From: Palaemon carinicauda
Lineage: Eukaryota > Arthropoda > Malacostraca > Decapoda > Palaemonidae
Assembly (NCBI RefSeq): GCF_036898095.1
Contig: NC_090736.1
Span: 13,386,373-13,450,372, forward strand
DNA: 64,000 bases
Direction of reading: 5' to 3'
Shown here: piece after piece, positions 10,744-54,099 of the stretch
Numbering within the stretch: the stretch's first letter is position 1
Layout of the letters: the number at the start of each line of letters is the position of its first letter
Position numbers and translations under genes: made by a program
The notes under the pieces: model-generated
The model's database searches: none
What the model was told of the DNA's origin: nothing
What the model saw: the letters and a program-made list of their open reading frames with translations, nothing else

Positions 10744-12985
10744 GGGTGTCCTTCTGTATCAAAGAAGCAGCAATCTCCTTAATCAAGTCCTCTGGAAAAA
10801 GGCACTTAGAGAGAGGAGCAAACAGAAGTTCGGATCTTTGACAAGGTGTCACTCCAGCTGACAGGAAAGAGCAAAGGTTCTCACGCTTCTTGAGGACTCC
10901 GGATACGAACGATGCAGCAAGCTCACTAGACCCGTCACGTATGGCCTTGTCCATGCAGGACATGATGAGCAAAGAAGATTCCTTCTCAGACGGGGAGATC
11001 TTCCTGCTCAAAGCTCCCAGACACCAGTCTAAAAAGTTGAAGACCTCGAAGGCTCTAAATATCCCTTTCAACAGATGGTCTAGGTCCGAAGGTGACCAGC
11101 ATATCTTAGAGCGTCTCATGGCTAGCCTGCGGGGAGAGTCTACAAGACTTGAGAAGTCGTCCTGGGCAGAGGCAGGAACTCCCAAGCCGAGAACTTCTCC
11201 CGTGGCATACCAGACGCTCGATCTGGAAGAGAGTTTAGCAGGGGGAAACGTAAAGGCTGTCTTCCCTAGACTCTTTTTGGACTGCATCCACTCTCCTATA
11301 ACTCGTAAAGCTCTCTTGGACGAGCGTGCGAGGACGAGTCTAGTAAAGGCAGGCGAGGATGACTGCGTGCCTAAAGCAAACTCTGACGGAGGAGAGCGCG
11401 GAGCCACAGACACAAACTGGTCCGGAAACATCTCTTTGAACAGAGCAAGAACTTTTCTAAAGTCCAAAGATGGTTGCGTGGACTTGGGCTCGTCAAGGTC
11501 CGAATGTGGTTCATCAACGTGTGCCGCATCGTCATCATCAGAGAGTCCATCGTCCGAGTATTGAGGAGGAAGCGGCAATGGAGTAGGTATCGGCTGGTTG
11601 GCTGAGTCCGGTCGCACGGGTGCACGCGTGACTGAACCGGACGCAACGTCATGGAACTGTTGCCCAGTCTGTGAGCTGGCAACAACCATAGCAGCGCGGG
11701 GACGCACAGCGTCTACTCCAGACTGTCTAGTCTGATGTGGGCGAGCAGAGGCAACCACACTGGGTTGCGGAGGTTGACACTCCGCGTCAAAACAAAACAA
11801 CTCTGACGGTTGTTGTACCTCGCGAACGTCAACGGAAGGTTCCGTGCGTCGCTGAACGTCAACATGCGGCTGGCAGGGTACACTGGAACGCATGGGTGGC
11901 TGGACTCTCTCAGCTGGAGTGCGCAAGAAGGTCGCCTCAGCGTCCACAGGACGCACAACCGAGAGTGTGGTTGGTTGTAGGCAAGAGGTAGGTGCAGCAG
12001 CAACCTTCTCCGCACGAAAGTCCTGCATTAGAGACGTTAATTGGTACTGCATGGTCTGCAGCAAAGACCACTTAGGGTCTGCAGTAGCAGGTGCGGCGAC
12101 AGACGGTGTAACTGCCTGAGGCGGTACCGCTTTGCCTCTCTTAGGAGGTGAGCAGTCGTCGGAAGACTGCAGCGAGTCCGAACTGACCCAGTGGCTACAA
12201 CTGGGCCGTTGGACTTGCGCGGAAGGGACCGACTTGCGCTTAAGAGGTCGTGAGACCTTGGTCCATGGTTTCTTACGAGAAACCTCTTCCGCAGACGAGG
12301 AATAAATGGGCTCTCTCGTCTTTGTGTGGGTGGGACGATCTTGGGTAGATACGCCCAAAACCACGGAGGGAACGTCTGTTCGCTGATTAAAGCCTCTCGA
12401 ACCCATTGGTCGTACGAAATTGCTTCTCCCCTGGACTTGGGAGCTTGCAAGAGGTCCCGGACTAGGAGGACGACAGGCACGAACAGACGAACCCTCAAGC
12501 GCAACACTATCCACAACACTATCACTCACTTTACCACTTCCCACTGCACTTTTACACTTCAGCTCCTTGACGTCCGCCATGAGCTGGTTACGGTCACTAG
12601 CCAGGGACTCAACTCTCTCATCCAGAGCTTGGATGGCACGCATCATGTCAGCCATCGAAGGTTCCTGAGTGCCAGAAGGGGGATCAGGAGCAACCACTAC
12701 AGGGGAAGGAATAGGTTGTGGGGCATGAGGAGAGGAAAAATCAACAGAACGAGATGAACTTCTCCTGACTCTATCTCTCTCTAGCCTACGTGTATATTTT
12801 TGGAATTCGATAAAATCGAATTCCGAAAGCCCAACGCATTCCTCACATCGATCTTCCAATTGACAGGTTTTATCCCGACAATTGGAACAAACGGTGTGAG
12901 GATCGATAGAGGCCTTCGGAAGACGCCTTGAACAGTCCCTAGCATTGCACTTCCTGAATTTTGGGACTTGAGAAGGGTCAGCCAT
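10553..12985 (-). CDS. Gag-like ORF1 protein of element A
   Basis: An intact 810-residue frame at the 5' end of the element, the position of a structural or nucleic-acid-binding protein in DIRS elements. Residues ~8-50 hold a Cys/His cluster (CNARDC, DPHTVCSNC, CEEC) shared with elements B and C, which suggests a zinc-binding module. A short helical segment rich in Arg and Glu follows (KYTRRLERDRVRR). The middle is low-complexity, rich in Ser, Pro and Gln. From about residue 540 a conserved globular block follows, including SVWYATGE, GLGVPASAQDDFSSLVD, IFRAFEVFNFLDWCLGAL, IMSCMDKAIRDG and KDTHDLVASSARK. The C-terminus is a basic Arg/Gly-rich tail (FRGRASSRGGARAEGRRG) typical of RNA binding. 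I do not recognise the globular block from any other family. Confidence 0.8.
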   Translation of the reverse strand: MADPSQVPKFRKCNARDCSRRLPKASIDPHTVCSNCRDKTCQLEDRCEECVGLSEFDFIEFQKYTRRLERDRVRRSSSRSVDFSSPHAPQPIPSPVVVAPDPPSGTQEPSMADMMRAIQALDERVESLASDRNQLMADVKELKCKSAVGSGKVSDSVVDSVALEGSSVRACRPPSPGPLASSQVQGRSNFVRPMGSRGFNQRTDVPSVVLGVSTQDRPTHTKTREPIYSSSAEEVSRKKPWTKVSRPLKRKSVPSAQVQRPSCSHWVSSDSLQSSDDCSPPKRGKAVPPQAVTPSVAAPATADPKWSLLQTMQYQLTSLMQDFRAEKVAAAPTSCLQPTTLSVVRPVDAEATFLRTPAERVQPPMRSSVPCQPHVDVQRRTEPSVDVREVQQPSELFCFDAECQPPQPSVVASARPHQTRQSGVDAVRPRAAMVVASSQTGQQFHDVASGSVTRAPVRPDSANQPIPTPLPLPPQYSDDGLSDDDDAAHVDEPHSDLDEPKSTQPSLDFRKVLALFKEMFPDQFVSVAPRSPPSEFALGTQSSSPAFTRLVLARSSKRALRVIGEWMQSKKSLGKTAFTFPPAKLSSRSSVWYATGEVLGLGVPASAQDDFSSLVDSPRRLAMRRSKICWSPSDLDHLLKGIFRAFEVFNFLDWCLGALSRKISPSEKESSLLIMSCMDKAIRDGSSELAASFVSGVLKKRENLCSFLSAGVTPCQRSELLFAPLSKCLFPEDLIKEIAASLIQKDTHDLVASSARKATPLATLSARPRMDTPASRFIPPFRGRASSRGGARAEGRRGKKKGTKSFKGRV

Positions 12986-13190
12986 TTTGAATTGGTCAAA
13001 GGGGAATTCAAAAACTATCCAAAGTCATCAACAAATAATCCGATATCAAAAAAAGAATGCAAGGATTTATTGAAGAGAAAGCCTGCACAGCGAAAGCTCA
13101 AAACTAGAATAGTGTACTTCACCAAATAGTTGTGAAAACAAATCCAGTTAGCAACAGCGAATTAGTAGGTCTTGCCGGTAGCACGACAGA

Positions 13191-13346
13191 GAGAAAATTG
13201 AGTTCTTTGTTTACAATGAGTACTGAGTACCTGCACGACAGATGGCGCTGTTGAAGTACACCCCCTACCTGCATAGCGATCGCTGGCGGATTTTTTACGT
13301 AGAGTTTTCTGTCGAGCAGCAGAGCTGCAGCTTATATAATCACCGG
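13191..13346. repeat. Element A right inverted terminal repeat
   Basis: Reverse complement of 6862-7017. It precedes the ORF1 start at 12985 by about 200 bp, so it forms the 5' leader of the element on the minus strand and probably contains the promoter. I see no certain promoter motif. Confidence 0.93.
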
Positions 13347-13367
13347 CTAAGTTAAATATTGAAAAAT

Positions 13368-16300
13368 TTACAATAATTTCATAAATGCTGAATGTTGTTG
13401 TAGTACTGTAACAGATAAGACCATGAACATTGTATTACGTAATTTATTTTATTAACAATATTTCTGTTATACTGCCATGAGTTGTTTATAAGAAACATGG
13501 AGGAAGGTCACTAGCTTTAACACTTCAATATTAAACATTAAAAGTAAATGTAGCAATTACCTACAGACAAGGACTTTTATGTGGGCATATATGAAATATT
13601 GAGCTGAAAATTGTACTTTCTAGATGGCTTTTACTTATAAAACAAAATTAGGGTTACAGTTAAACAGTAATTACAACTCACCCTACCCAAAAACATTATT
13701 TTACCAATGAAATCTTCCATATTCCAGTGCATGTCTTAACATCAGTGACTCTAGCAGCTAATGAAAAAATTATGCCGATATAAAATGCCTATTTATGGCT
13801 CTCACCAAATTCAAGATTAAATTGAAAACCCTTTGATATTAGTCCTCCTTATCAAAGTCACATGGGATTATCATACAAGAGAAACAATCATGGTACTAAA
13901 CTATACCACAATGTGGCCAGCAATGATAGTTTTCCATCCTGCTAATGTAATATGATCCACTTAATTCTTTACAGTGAAGATATTTCAAGGTAGTCAAATA
14001 ATCACTTGGTAACAGATTATAAATTTTGAGGATAATACAACAGTGGTACAAAAATGATTCAGTTGAAAATTATAACTGATGAGCAGTTCAATCAGAACAT
14101 TGAGCTAGAATATTTCTCACAGTGTTGGCCTAAAGGTGGTCCTTAATAAATATATCAAATTTTATTTACTAAACTGCAACTTATAAATTTCAATAACCAT
14201 ATAAAACTGAAAATGTAAAGAAATCTGACAATTTGTTTTAATGAATTTTATTCCAAAAATTTGTATTTATTGTTGGTGGAAAACTAGAAAAACAACATAC
14301 AATAAGTGAAATTGGATTGGGTCTCCTTTTTGTTGAAAAAAGTAATTATAAATGCCTTTACAAATATTAAGAGCAACATTACCATTTTTATACCAAGTAT
14401 GCCTAAAACAGAAAGGTAAGTTCAATTGTCAAACAAAACAAAATTCATAAAAGTACAAAAGCAAACGGGAACATGAGAATAACAAAAAATCCCTTTGTCA
14501 CAACCAAACTGATGAAAATTAAAACTTCTATGGTCTTTTCATCATAAAGGTTTTAAATATACTGTAATGACATTCAATTTCCCAGGGTTTAACACAGGCT
14601 CACGTATCTTAACAGCAATCATAACTGGGACTAGTGATATAAATTTCAGCAACTTTTTCCTCCTTCAATTGGAAGCTAAGCCAGGGTTAAACCTTGGGTT
14701 TTAATGAGGTACCAATACACGTTTAATTAGCGTCATTAGTACACATGACCTCTCTCTTAACCTATACAACCTATTTCCAAAGTCATCACTTACATAAGAC
14801 ATTATTCCCCAAAATATGCATCACAAGATCCAGTTCTTGCCACCACGTACTTATGTTAATTCTCCAGATCACTTAATATCCTCAAAATACCCAAAATCAC
14901 AAATGATTGCATAAACATTATAGATTTTGCTTTTGGAAGGTCCATAGACCTGTTGTTATGTTAACACATCAACTTAATTGACTACCAAAAATGCACACAA
15001 ATAACTTCATGTCTTACACTCATTTGTGCAAAATGGTGAGAGTATTATCTATCTAACACTTGAAACTTCAAACAAATATGAGTAAAATTCTCCAATACCA
15101 TAAATTCTTTACTCTTGAAATTTGCTCTTTCATGGTGGAGATAAAACTGTTTTCAAATAATCAAGTGATGTAGTTATACTAAAGCCATGAAAATTGCCTA
15201 TGTATACAATTTTCAGTGAAGAGAGTGTCTAAATAAAATCTTGACAATATTTAACATTAAAATTTTAAAAATAATGAATTTTTAGAGTGGTTTCATCTAA
15301 AGAGAAGTCCCTATCTATACCCAGATTATTTCTTCAGCAATCCCCAAATTCAAAACAGTAGGTAAATATTAGCTGATAATGCTTTGTGCATGTTTTAATA
15401 ACTACCATTCAGCAATTCATTTATAAGTTAACAAAACTTTTCAATATGAAATTGAAAGTTTCAACAGTTTTGATACTAGATAATGATATTTTTTCATAAA
15501 AGCAATAAAACCAATCAGGCTGAAATTAAAGCATAGATTACTAACATGTCTATTAATACAAGGACATAACATTCAAATTCTAGGAAAAAGGCTTGCTCAT
15601 GGACAATAATGGAAATGTAAAATTCAGAACAGCTGTATTTCACACAAACAATTTTCTTCCCTAGACAAAAATTTCCCCATCACTCAAAAGACATTTTTCA
15701 CAAGTGCATCCAGCAGCTCACCATTCATATAAAATATAAAACGATGTGTACGAGTAAACCATGTGCAAACTATCACAATCACCATCACACAAATGTGGGA
15801 ATAAGTGAGGTCATGCTATATATTTGGCAAAACAAAAACCTACAGTGATTACCATATAATTCTTATTAAATAATATCATAAATAACAATATACTTGTATG
15901 CATATAAATACAACAGTATTTGGTTAAAAAAAAAAGTAAACTAAGCATACTGTCAATAGTAACTACTGAGGGATTTGTGCCTCTTTTCAACCATTCATTG
16001 TGTAAAATGAAACATTCAAATATAAACTTTAAGTACGGAAAGCCTGGGGTTAGATGCTGTACAAAATATCATCTTCAGTGAATGTCTTAATGTAAGAGGC
16101 ACTAAGTACACGAGCCAACAATTGTTTCCAGACCTATTTACTTATCAATGCAGAACATTACGGTTTACAATTTCTACTTTCAGTAGAGTGTACTTTATTT
16201 GGCAACTCTTCAAGAGGTTTCTACCAAATATCACTAGGGGGTAACACTTTTTATCAAATCAAAAGTACTTAAAATTTATAAAAAATCTTGAAATGACAAT

Positions 16301-16418
16301 CCATGTCATTTAACAATAGTACTATTAGAGCTGTATTCCAACATGAGTAGGCTAACCTATTTAAAATTAACTTTTTCTTGTAAACAAAATACAGTACAAT
16401 TGCAATAAAGTTCCTTCT
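13368..16418. other. AT-rich non-coding stretch
   Basis: No open frame, RNA gene or recognised repeat. Uniform AT-rich composition with short homopolymers. Confidence 0.45.
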
Positions 16419-17000
16419 TTAGCTTAAGTACGCTATAAAAAAACTCTCAGATAAAAACTGAAGGGCAAGAGGAAAAAGGTCAGGAGCAGTCGCAACTAAT
16501 ATTTCAGCTCTAAAATCTATGGTAGATCTAAAGGAGTCAAGAGTTAAAATTTTGGGTAATAAGATGTCAGGGCTAAAGGGTTCAGAAGATTTTAAGGATA
16601 AAACCATGGCCTGGTCAGATGTCAGGATTATAACTTCGGGTAGGTCAGGAGACAGCTAAAAATTAGGATTGGTCAGGGGCAGTCAGGATTCAAAGTATGG
16701 TAGGTCAGGAGTAGTTAGAAAAAAAAAAAAAAAAAAAAAACTAAGGTAGTGTACAGGCAGCCAAGGGTAAAAGACATTGTTAGTCAGAAAAAATTAGTGT
16801 TAAAAACTATGGTATATCAGTAAAGGCTAATATCTATTGTAGGTCAGGAGTGACCTGGGCTAAAAAAATAAATATAACTTATTAAATCAGAATAGATCAT
16901 GATGAATCAAGAGTTAAAATATATGGTAATCAACAAGAATTCAGGGTAAAAAATTATGGTAGATTAGGAACAGCCTGGGTTAAAATGGGCAATGTTTTGC
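16419..17000. repeat. Degenerate short tandem repeat
   Basis: Recurring phrases such as GGTAGGTCAGGAG, CAGTCAGGATT, GGGTTAAAA and TATGGTAG follow each other at roughly 30-50 bp spacing, with a poly-A run at about 16719-16740. The array is heavily diverged. The small minus-strand open frame at 16419-16607 is a by-product. Confidence 0.5.
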
Positions 17001-18956
17001 ATACAAACACCTATTACTGGCCAAAATACTAGTGCTTAAACATTATGTCAGCGAGGTGAGATTATATATTAAAAAAACTTAAAAGTCTTGGAATAAACTC
17101 TTGAGTACCAGACTCCAAGGTAAGGGTTTAATACAAAATACAGTAAACCCCTGAACAATATACAAAATATTTCTCAAAAACCACAATAGCCACAAAAAAT
17201 AATAATAATAATTAAGTCAAATTCTGAGAGAAATAAAATAAAAAAGACAAAAGTAAGTCAGCAAATTTTACAACCAAATTAAATAAAGCAGACACAGTAT
17301 TTTGAGTATAAATGTGTAACACTTGGCTAAAATTTAAAGCGCTAATAAACTTCAGTAGCTCTTGCAAAATGAGAAATTTGAAAATCAAGTGAAAACTCAA
17401 CACAAAAGAAAAGTTATCTATAATTTCTAGATCCTGAAAATGTACCAGTAGTTTCCTATTACCACTACTATGAAAGAAGAAAGTTTTAATAAAAATCTAC
17501 TAATTTAATTATGTAAGCTTTATACGATACCAGCATAGCTAACTTGAGCACTTTGGTCCAGATTAAACATAAATCCAATTAAAAAAAAAAAAAACATTAT
17601 TACATAGCATATATAGGTTTTGATAAACTTCAGTACATCATTTCCCAAAGTACATGACATGTAATCAAGTATTCAAAAACACTTCAATGCAGTGGCACAG
17701 TAACTGAGCAATATTCCCAGTTTTGGGTCAGCTCAGCTTCAAGAATCTAAAATCAAATACCTGTACTTCACAAAATGCAGCAAAGTATCTGTTTAACTAT
17801 AGTACATTCAAGATCACAAATTGTTATATTCTCATTTCATTTGAACATATCAAATTATGACTTAAATCAAATAACATTAAATAATAATAACAATGACTAA
17901 CTATAATATAAAATATTCAGCTTCACTAATAGGCTAACCTTCACAAGCTTAAGCAACATATTAGAATATTGTACAGTATTCCATTCTCCACAAACTGCAA
18001 CATCTGTTTACAAATTAAATTACTATTGTACTATAGGTTCTATATCATCAGGAACAAGTCTGACCAGATCACACTGCTACAAATATTCATCAAAGCATAG
18101 TGACAGGTCAATACTGAAGGTTAAGATTTCATGTTAACTTCATTATAGGTATAAAATTCCTTTCTTAGTTTTATGACAGGACCCAAATATTACACTTTTT
18201 CTTATTTTCAACACATGCACTACACATATCCTCCACTTATCTATTAATGTGGGGCTCCAAACAGCTTAAACTATTAGGTTACCGGTAGTTTCCAAAAACT
18301 ACACATCTAAATACCTACTTAGCTAAAATATAAGGTCTCTAGCACTTGCAAAACTCCATATGAAAATACAAATGGTACCTATGACTTTCAAAAGAGTATA
18401 TCAAACAATTGTGCCAACAATGTGTTTTCCTATGGCCTGCATAGTTGGTCTTGTTTTATATAAATTTACCAATATGACCACTTGGGATCAAGCAGTACTC
18501 TGTAAAGTGAAATGTGACCTATACTGTACTTAGATTAAAAACATTTTATAGTTTATTTTTCTAGGAAACAAAAGATTTTCTCATTAGCAACTCTGGTCCA
18601 TTTTATTCAGCAGCTCATATAATGAGGATATGAACAACCACCCAGTCAAATTCTTCACTCTTACGAATGGCAAATAAACTGCTTGAAGATACCCGTGACA
18701 TAATAAAGCACAGCACTGTACTCTTATGATTACAGAGTTCATAAGAATGCTTATGGATTAAGCATTTTGACAAAGCCACTAATGCAAATCCCATCATCAG
18801 AACCCAAGTAATATTTTCTTACAAAATCTAGTCTTAATACAAGCAGTAAACATAAGACTAGCTCTACTATGCAAGATTTGTGCCAAAGGTTATTCTAAGG
18901 AAAATACATATGCAAGCACTTACAAAATGTTCAAAGCTGAAAAAAAAAAAAAAAAA
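17001..18956. other. AT-rich non-coding stretch
   Basis: No gene or repeat recognised. Several poly-A tracts (near 17580 and 18940). Confidence 0.4.
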
Positions 18957-20385
18957 AATTGTATTTTTTCCAAGCAATATATACCTGTCATTTTAAAATA
19001 GGAAATGTCTTCAGTGGAGCTGAAATGGCTGTCAAAATCATTAACGAAGTAGTTAATGGCAACTGGTGAGCACAGGCAAGTATCTCTCCTCCCTTCCTAT
19101 CAAAGACTTTTCATTTTTGACCTGCAGCTTAGAACTCAGAAGAGTGGTTGAGGTGGGAAGTTCAACTTTAAACGAATCAGGTTTGTCTATCTATCTATAT
19201 ACCAAGGCACTTCCCCCAATTTTGGGGGGTAGCCGACACCAACAATGAAACAAAACAAAAAGGGGACCTCTACTCTCTATGTTCCTTCAGCCTAATCAGG
19301 GACTCAACCGAGTTCAGCTGGTACTGCTAGGGTGCCACAGCCCAACCTCCCACATTTCCACCACAGATGAAGCTTCATAATGCTGACTCCCCTACTGCTG
19401 CTACCTCCGCGGTCATCTAAGGCACCGGAGGAAGCAGCAGGGCCTACTGGAACTGCGTCACAATCGCTCGCCATTCATTCCTATTTCTAACACGCTCTCT
19501 TGCCTCTCTCACATCTATCCTCCTATCACCCAAAGCTTTCTTCACACCATCCATCCACCCAAACCTTGGCCTTCCTCTTGTACTTCTCCCATCAACTCTT
19601 GCATTCATCACCTTTTAAGATTTGTTATTTGTTCCTACACATAATCTTCCATCCTTTATAACAGGAAGACTAACTTATTGAGGGATAGGAAATACCACTA
19701 CCATCAAAATGTTTTTGTTTTTTTCCTAGAATATGCCAGACAGGGATCCCTGGCCCTGTACAATAGTGAGGGAGATGACTCTAACAACCTTACTACAAAA
19801 ATATATAAAAAAGGGCCATTTTAGTCATGAAAAAAATAATTTTCATTAATAAAACTATTTGAAACATAAAATATAGACATTAAACTACATAAAAATTCAA
19901 CAATCTGAATTTTGAAAATTTTAACCCTTAAGGAGCAGTGAGGGAATCCACCGTATCCCAAGTTTAGCAATAAACTAATGCAGTGTCTATTCAAATGACG
20001 GAGGGATGACCGGACATCTTTCTTGTGTAAACCATACAAAATATGTAGTGTGACAAGCAAACGGTATACAACAGTGCCCATCCTTCACCTACATTCTTGC
20101 TTCATTTCATTATCAACAAGAAGCCAATATCAACCATTCAAACTGACAAGAATGAAAAAAAGAATAAATAGATTTAGATAGGAAGCAACAATACGACTGT
20201 ATTTGACAGGAAGCAACAGTATGACTATTGCTTGCACTCTAAGACAAAAGTAAAGAGTCCTTGACAGAAAAGTGGGCAGAGCTACTCATATGCATTTATT
20301 GCCCGTCATTAACTATCTCGTTACACAAGCTCCCATGAAGACATTTCCTATTTCAAAGGACGAAAGGTTTGTATATGCATTGAGA
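18957..20385. mobile_element. Family E terminal-repeat element E1, internally deleted
   Basis: The left end (TTGTATTTTTTCC, then a phrase ending AAAATAGGAAATGTCTTC) and the right end (GAAGACATTTCCTATTTCAAAGG, then AAAGGTTTGTAT) are inverted copies of one another. Inside each, a TAGTTAATG phrase and a CTTTTCATTTTTGACC or reverse-complement equivalent are retained. The layout and sequence match the ends of E2 and E3. No coding capacity remains in about 1.4 kb, so this is a decayed or non-autonomous copy. An RTE LINE fragment interrupts its ICR-like segment. Confidence 0.55.
19190..19617 (-). mobile_element. 5'-truncated RTE-like LINE fragment in E1
   Basis: Nearly identical to the 3' end of the larger RTE copy at 27860-28300: the phrase CACTTCCCCCAATTTTGGGG, then GGGGACCTCT, GCTAGGGTGCCACAGCCCA and ACCTCCGCGGTCAT. 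Its left edge has a TATC microsatellite tail, as expected for the 3' end of a minus-strand copy. It is inserted in the ICR-like part of E1, between GGTTTGTCT and TAAGATTTGTTATTTGTTCC. Confidence 0.75.
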
Positions 20386-21140
20386 CAATTAGTTGCTAGT
20401 GTTGTCCTTAACTTTGAAGGCAGGGAGTTGCATCAAAAGTTGACTTGAAGGCATAGGCTGCAAAGGAATTGAAGGTTCTTGTGCCCTACTATTATCTAAT
20501 TTCTAAAAAGAGCCTGAATTGAAAATTTAATAATATACAGTAGCTGCTTTCCAGAAATAGCCTGAATTTTCCTTTTGGTAACTTCCTTTGAGATGCTTTT
20601 GTAATGAAAGATTTTTCAGATGACAGAAATTGAAAAAAAGTCAGTAACGTCCATCCCTAGAAATCTAACCTAGAGGGTCACAGATGTCTATTATAATAGA
20701 ATTAACACAATAATTAAAAACTAATCTCTAACATTGTTTTGTATGTTTTGATACATAAATCAAGACATGAAAAAAGTAATCCCCAATGTTATTTAATGGG
20801 ATCATTTTGATAATATATATTGTATTTTGTATTTATTGTATTGTGCGCTTATTACCAAATGTCAAAAACAGTCATTTTTTGTCAAAGAAGTACAGCAATG
20901 TTAATGTTACACATGAAGTCCAATTTAGCCAGCGTCCACAGTTCAGTGGGGTGAGAGGACAAGAAAAGTGTTTTGACAAACAATAAACAGTTCAAAAAAG
21001 CAAAATCCCAACAATTATTTGGACTGCTTGTACATCAACTGACTAAGTAATCTCCCAAAAGTTTATGAAATGGTTACATAACTGTTCAAATGATGACTTT
21101 CTACAACAAGATTGCTGTGAAATCTATTGTGAGATGATCA
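20386..21140 (-). other. Downstream flank of ELMOD, possible 3' UTR
   Basis: This stretch lies immediately downstream of the ELMOD stop codon on the minus strand and is AT-rich. It probably contains the 3' untranslated region, but I cannot fix the polyadenylation site from sequence alone. Confidence 0.3.
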
Positions 21141-53796
<32,656 letters not shown>

Positions 53797-54099
53797 ACCC
53801 CTGAAATGAAAGAATATCAAAATGAAACAGATTTTTAACAAATAAATAGTGAAGTGTTGCAATTGTTTCTATGTTCTACTCTGTAAACAAGTCTTCTTTG
53901 TACCCTTTATCAAAGTCAGCATTATTAAATAGCATCATATTCTATATCCAAGCTTGTGAAGAAGACATAGTACCAGCCCCCAAATATTGATAGGTCTCAA
54001 CAACAACAATAAAGTTCTCCCATTAGCCCATCAAGAACTTTAGTATAGCACCAATTCAATTACAATACTTTATCTAACAAATTGATTGATCAAATATCA

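Larger units (their letters stand above)
6818..13367 (-). mobile_element. DIRS-like tyrosine-recombinase retrotransposon A
   Basis: A 6.55-kb element read on the minus strand. It has 156-bp inverted terminal repeats (6862-7017 and 13191-13346), an internal complementary region beside the left repeat, and three overlapping frames: gag-like ORF1, RT/RNase H/methyltransferase-like ORF2, and tyrosine recombinase ORF3. This set matches the DIRS order of retrotransposons, which integrate by recombinase rather than by DDE integrase or endonuclease. The outer ends are AAAAT on the left and GAAAAAT on the right, with no target duplication beyond that short A-rich core. ORF1 and ORF3 are open. ORF2 carries one premature TGA, so this copy is probably not autonomous. 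It lies about 7.8 kb downstream of the ELMOD stop codon, in the same orientation. Confidence 0.92.

Noticed and set aside
10575..12757. Several plus-strand frames of 70-220 codons antisense to element A ORF1
   Set aside because: They are shadows of the long GC-richer ORF1 frame; no motif, and no equivalent pattern in other copies.
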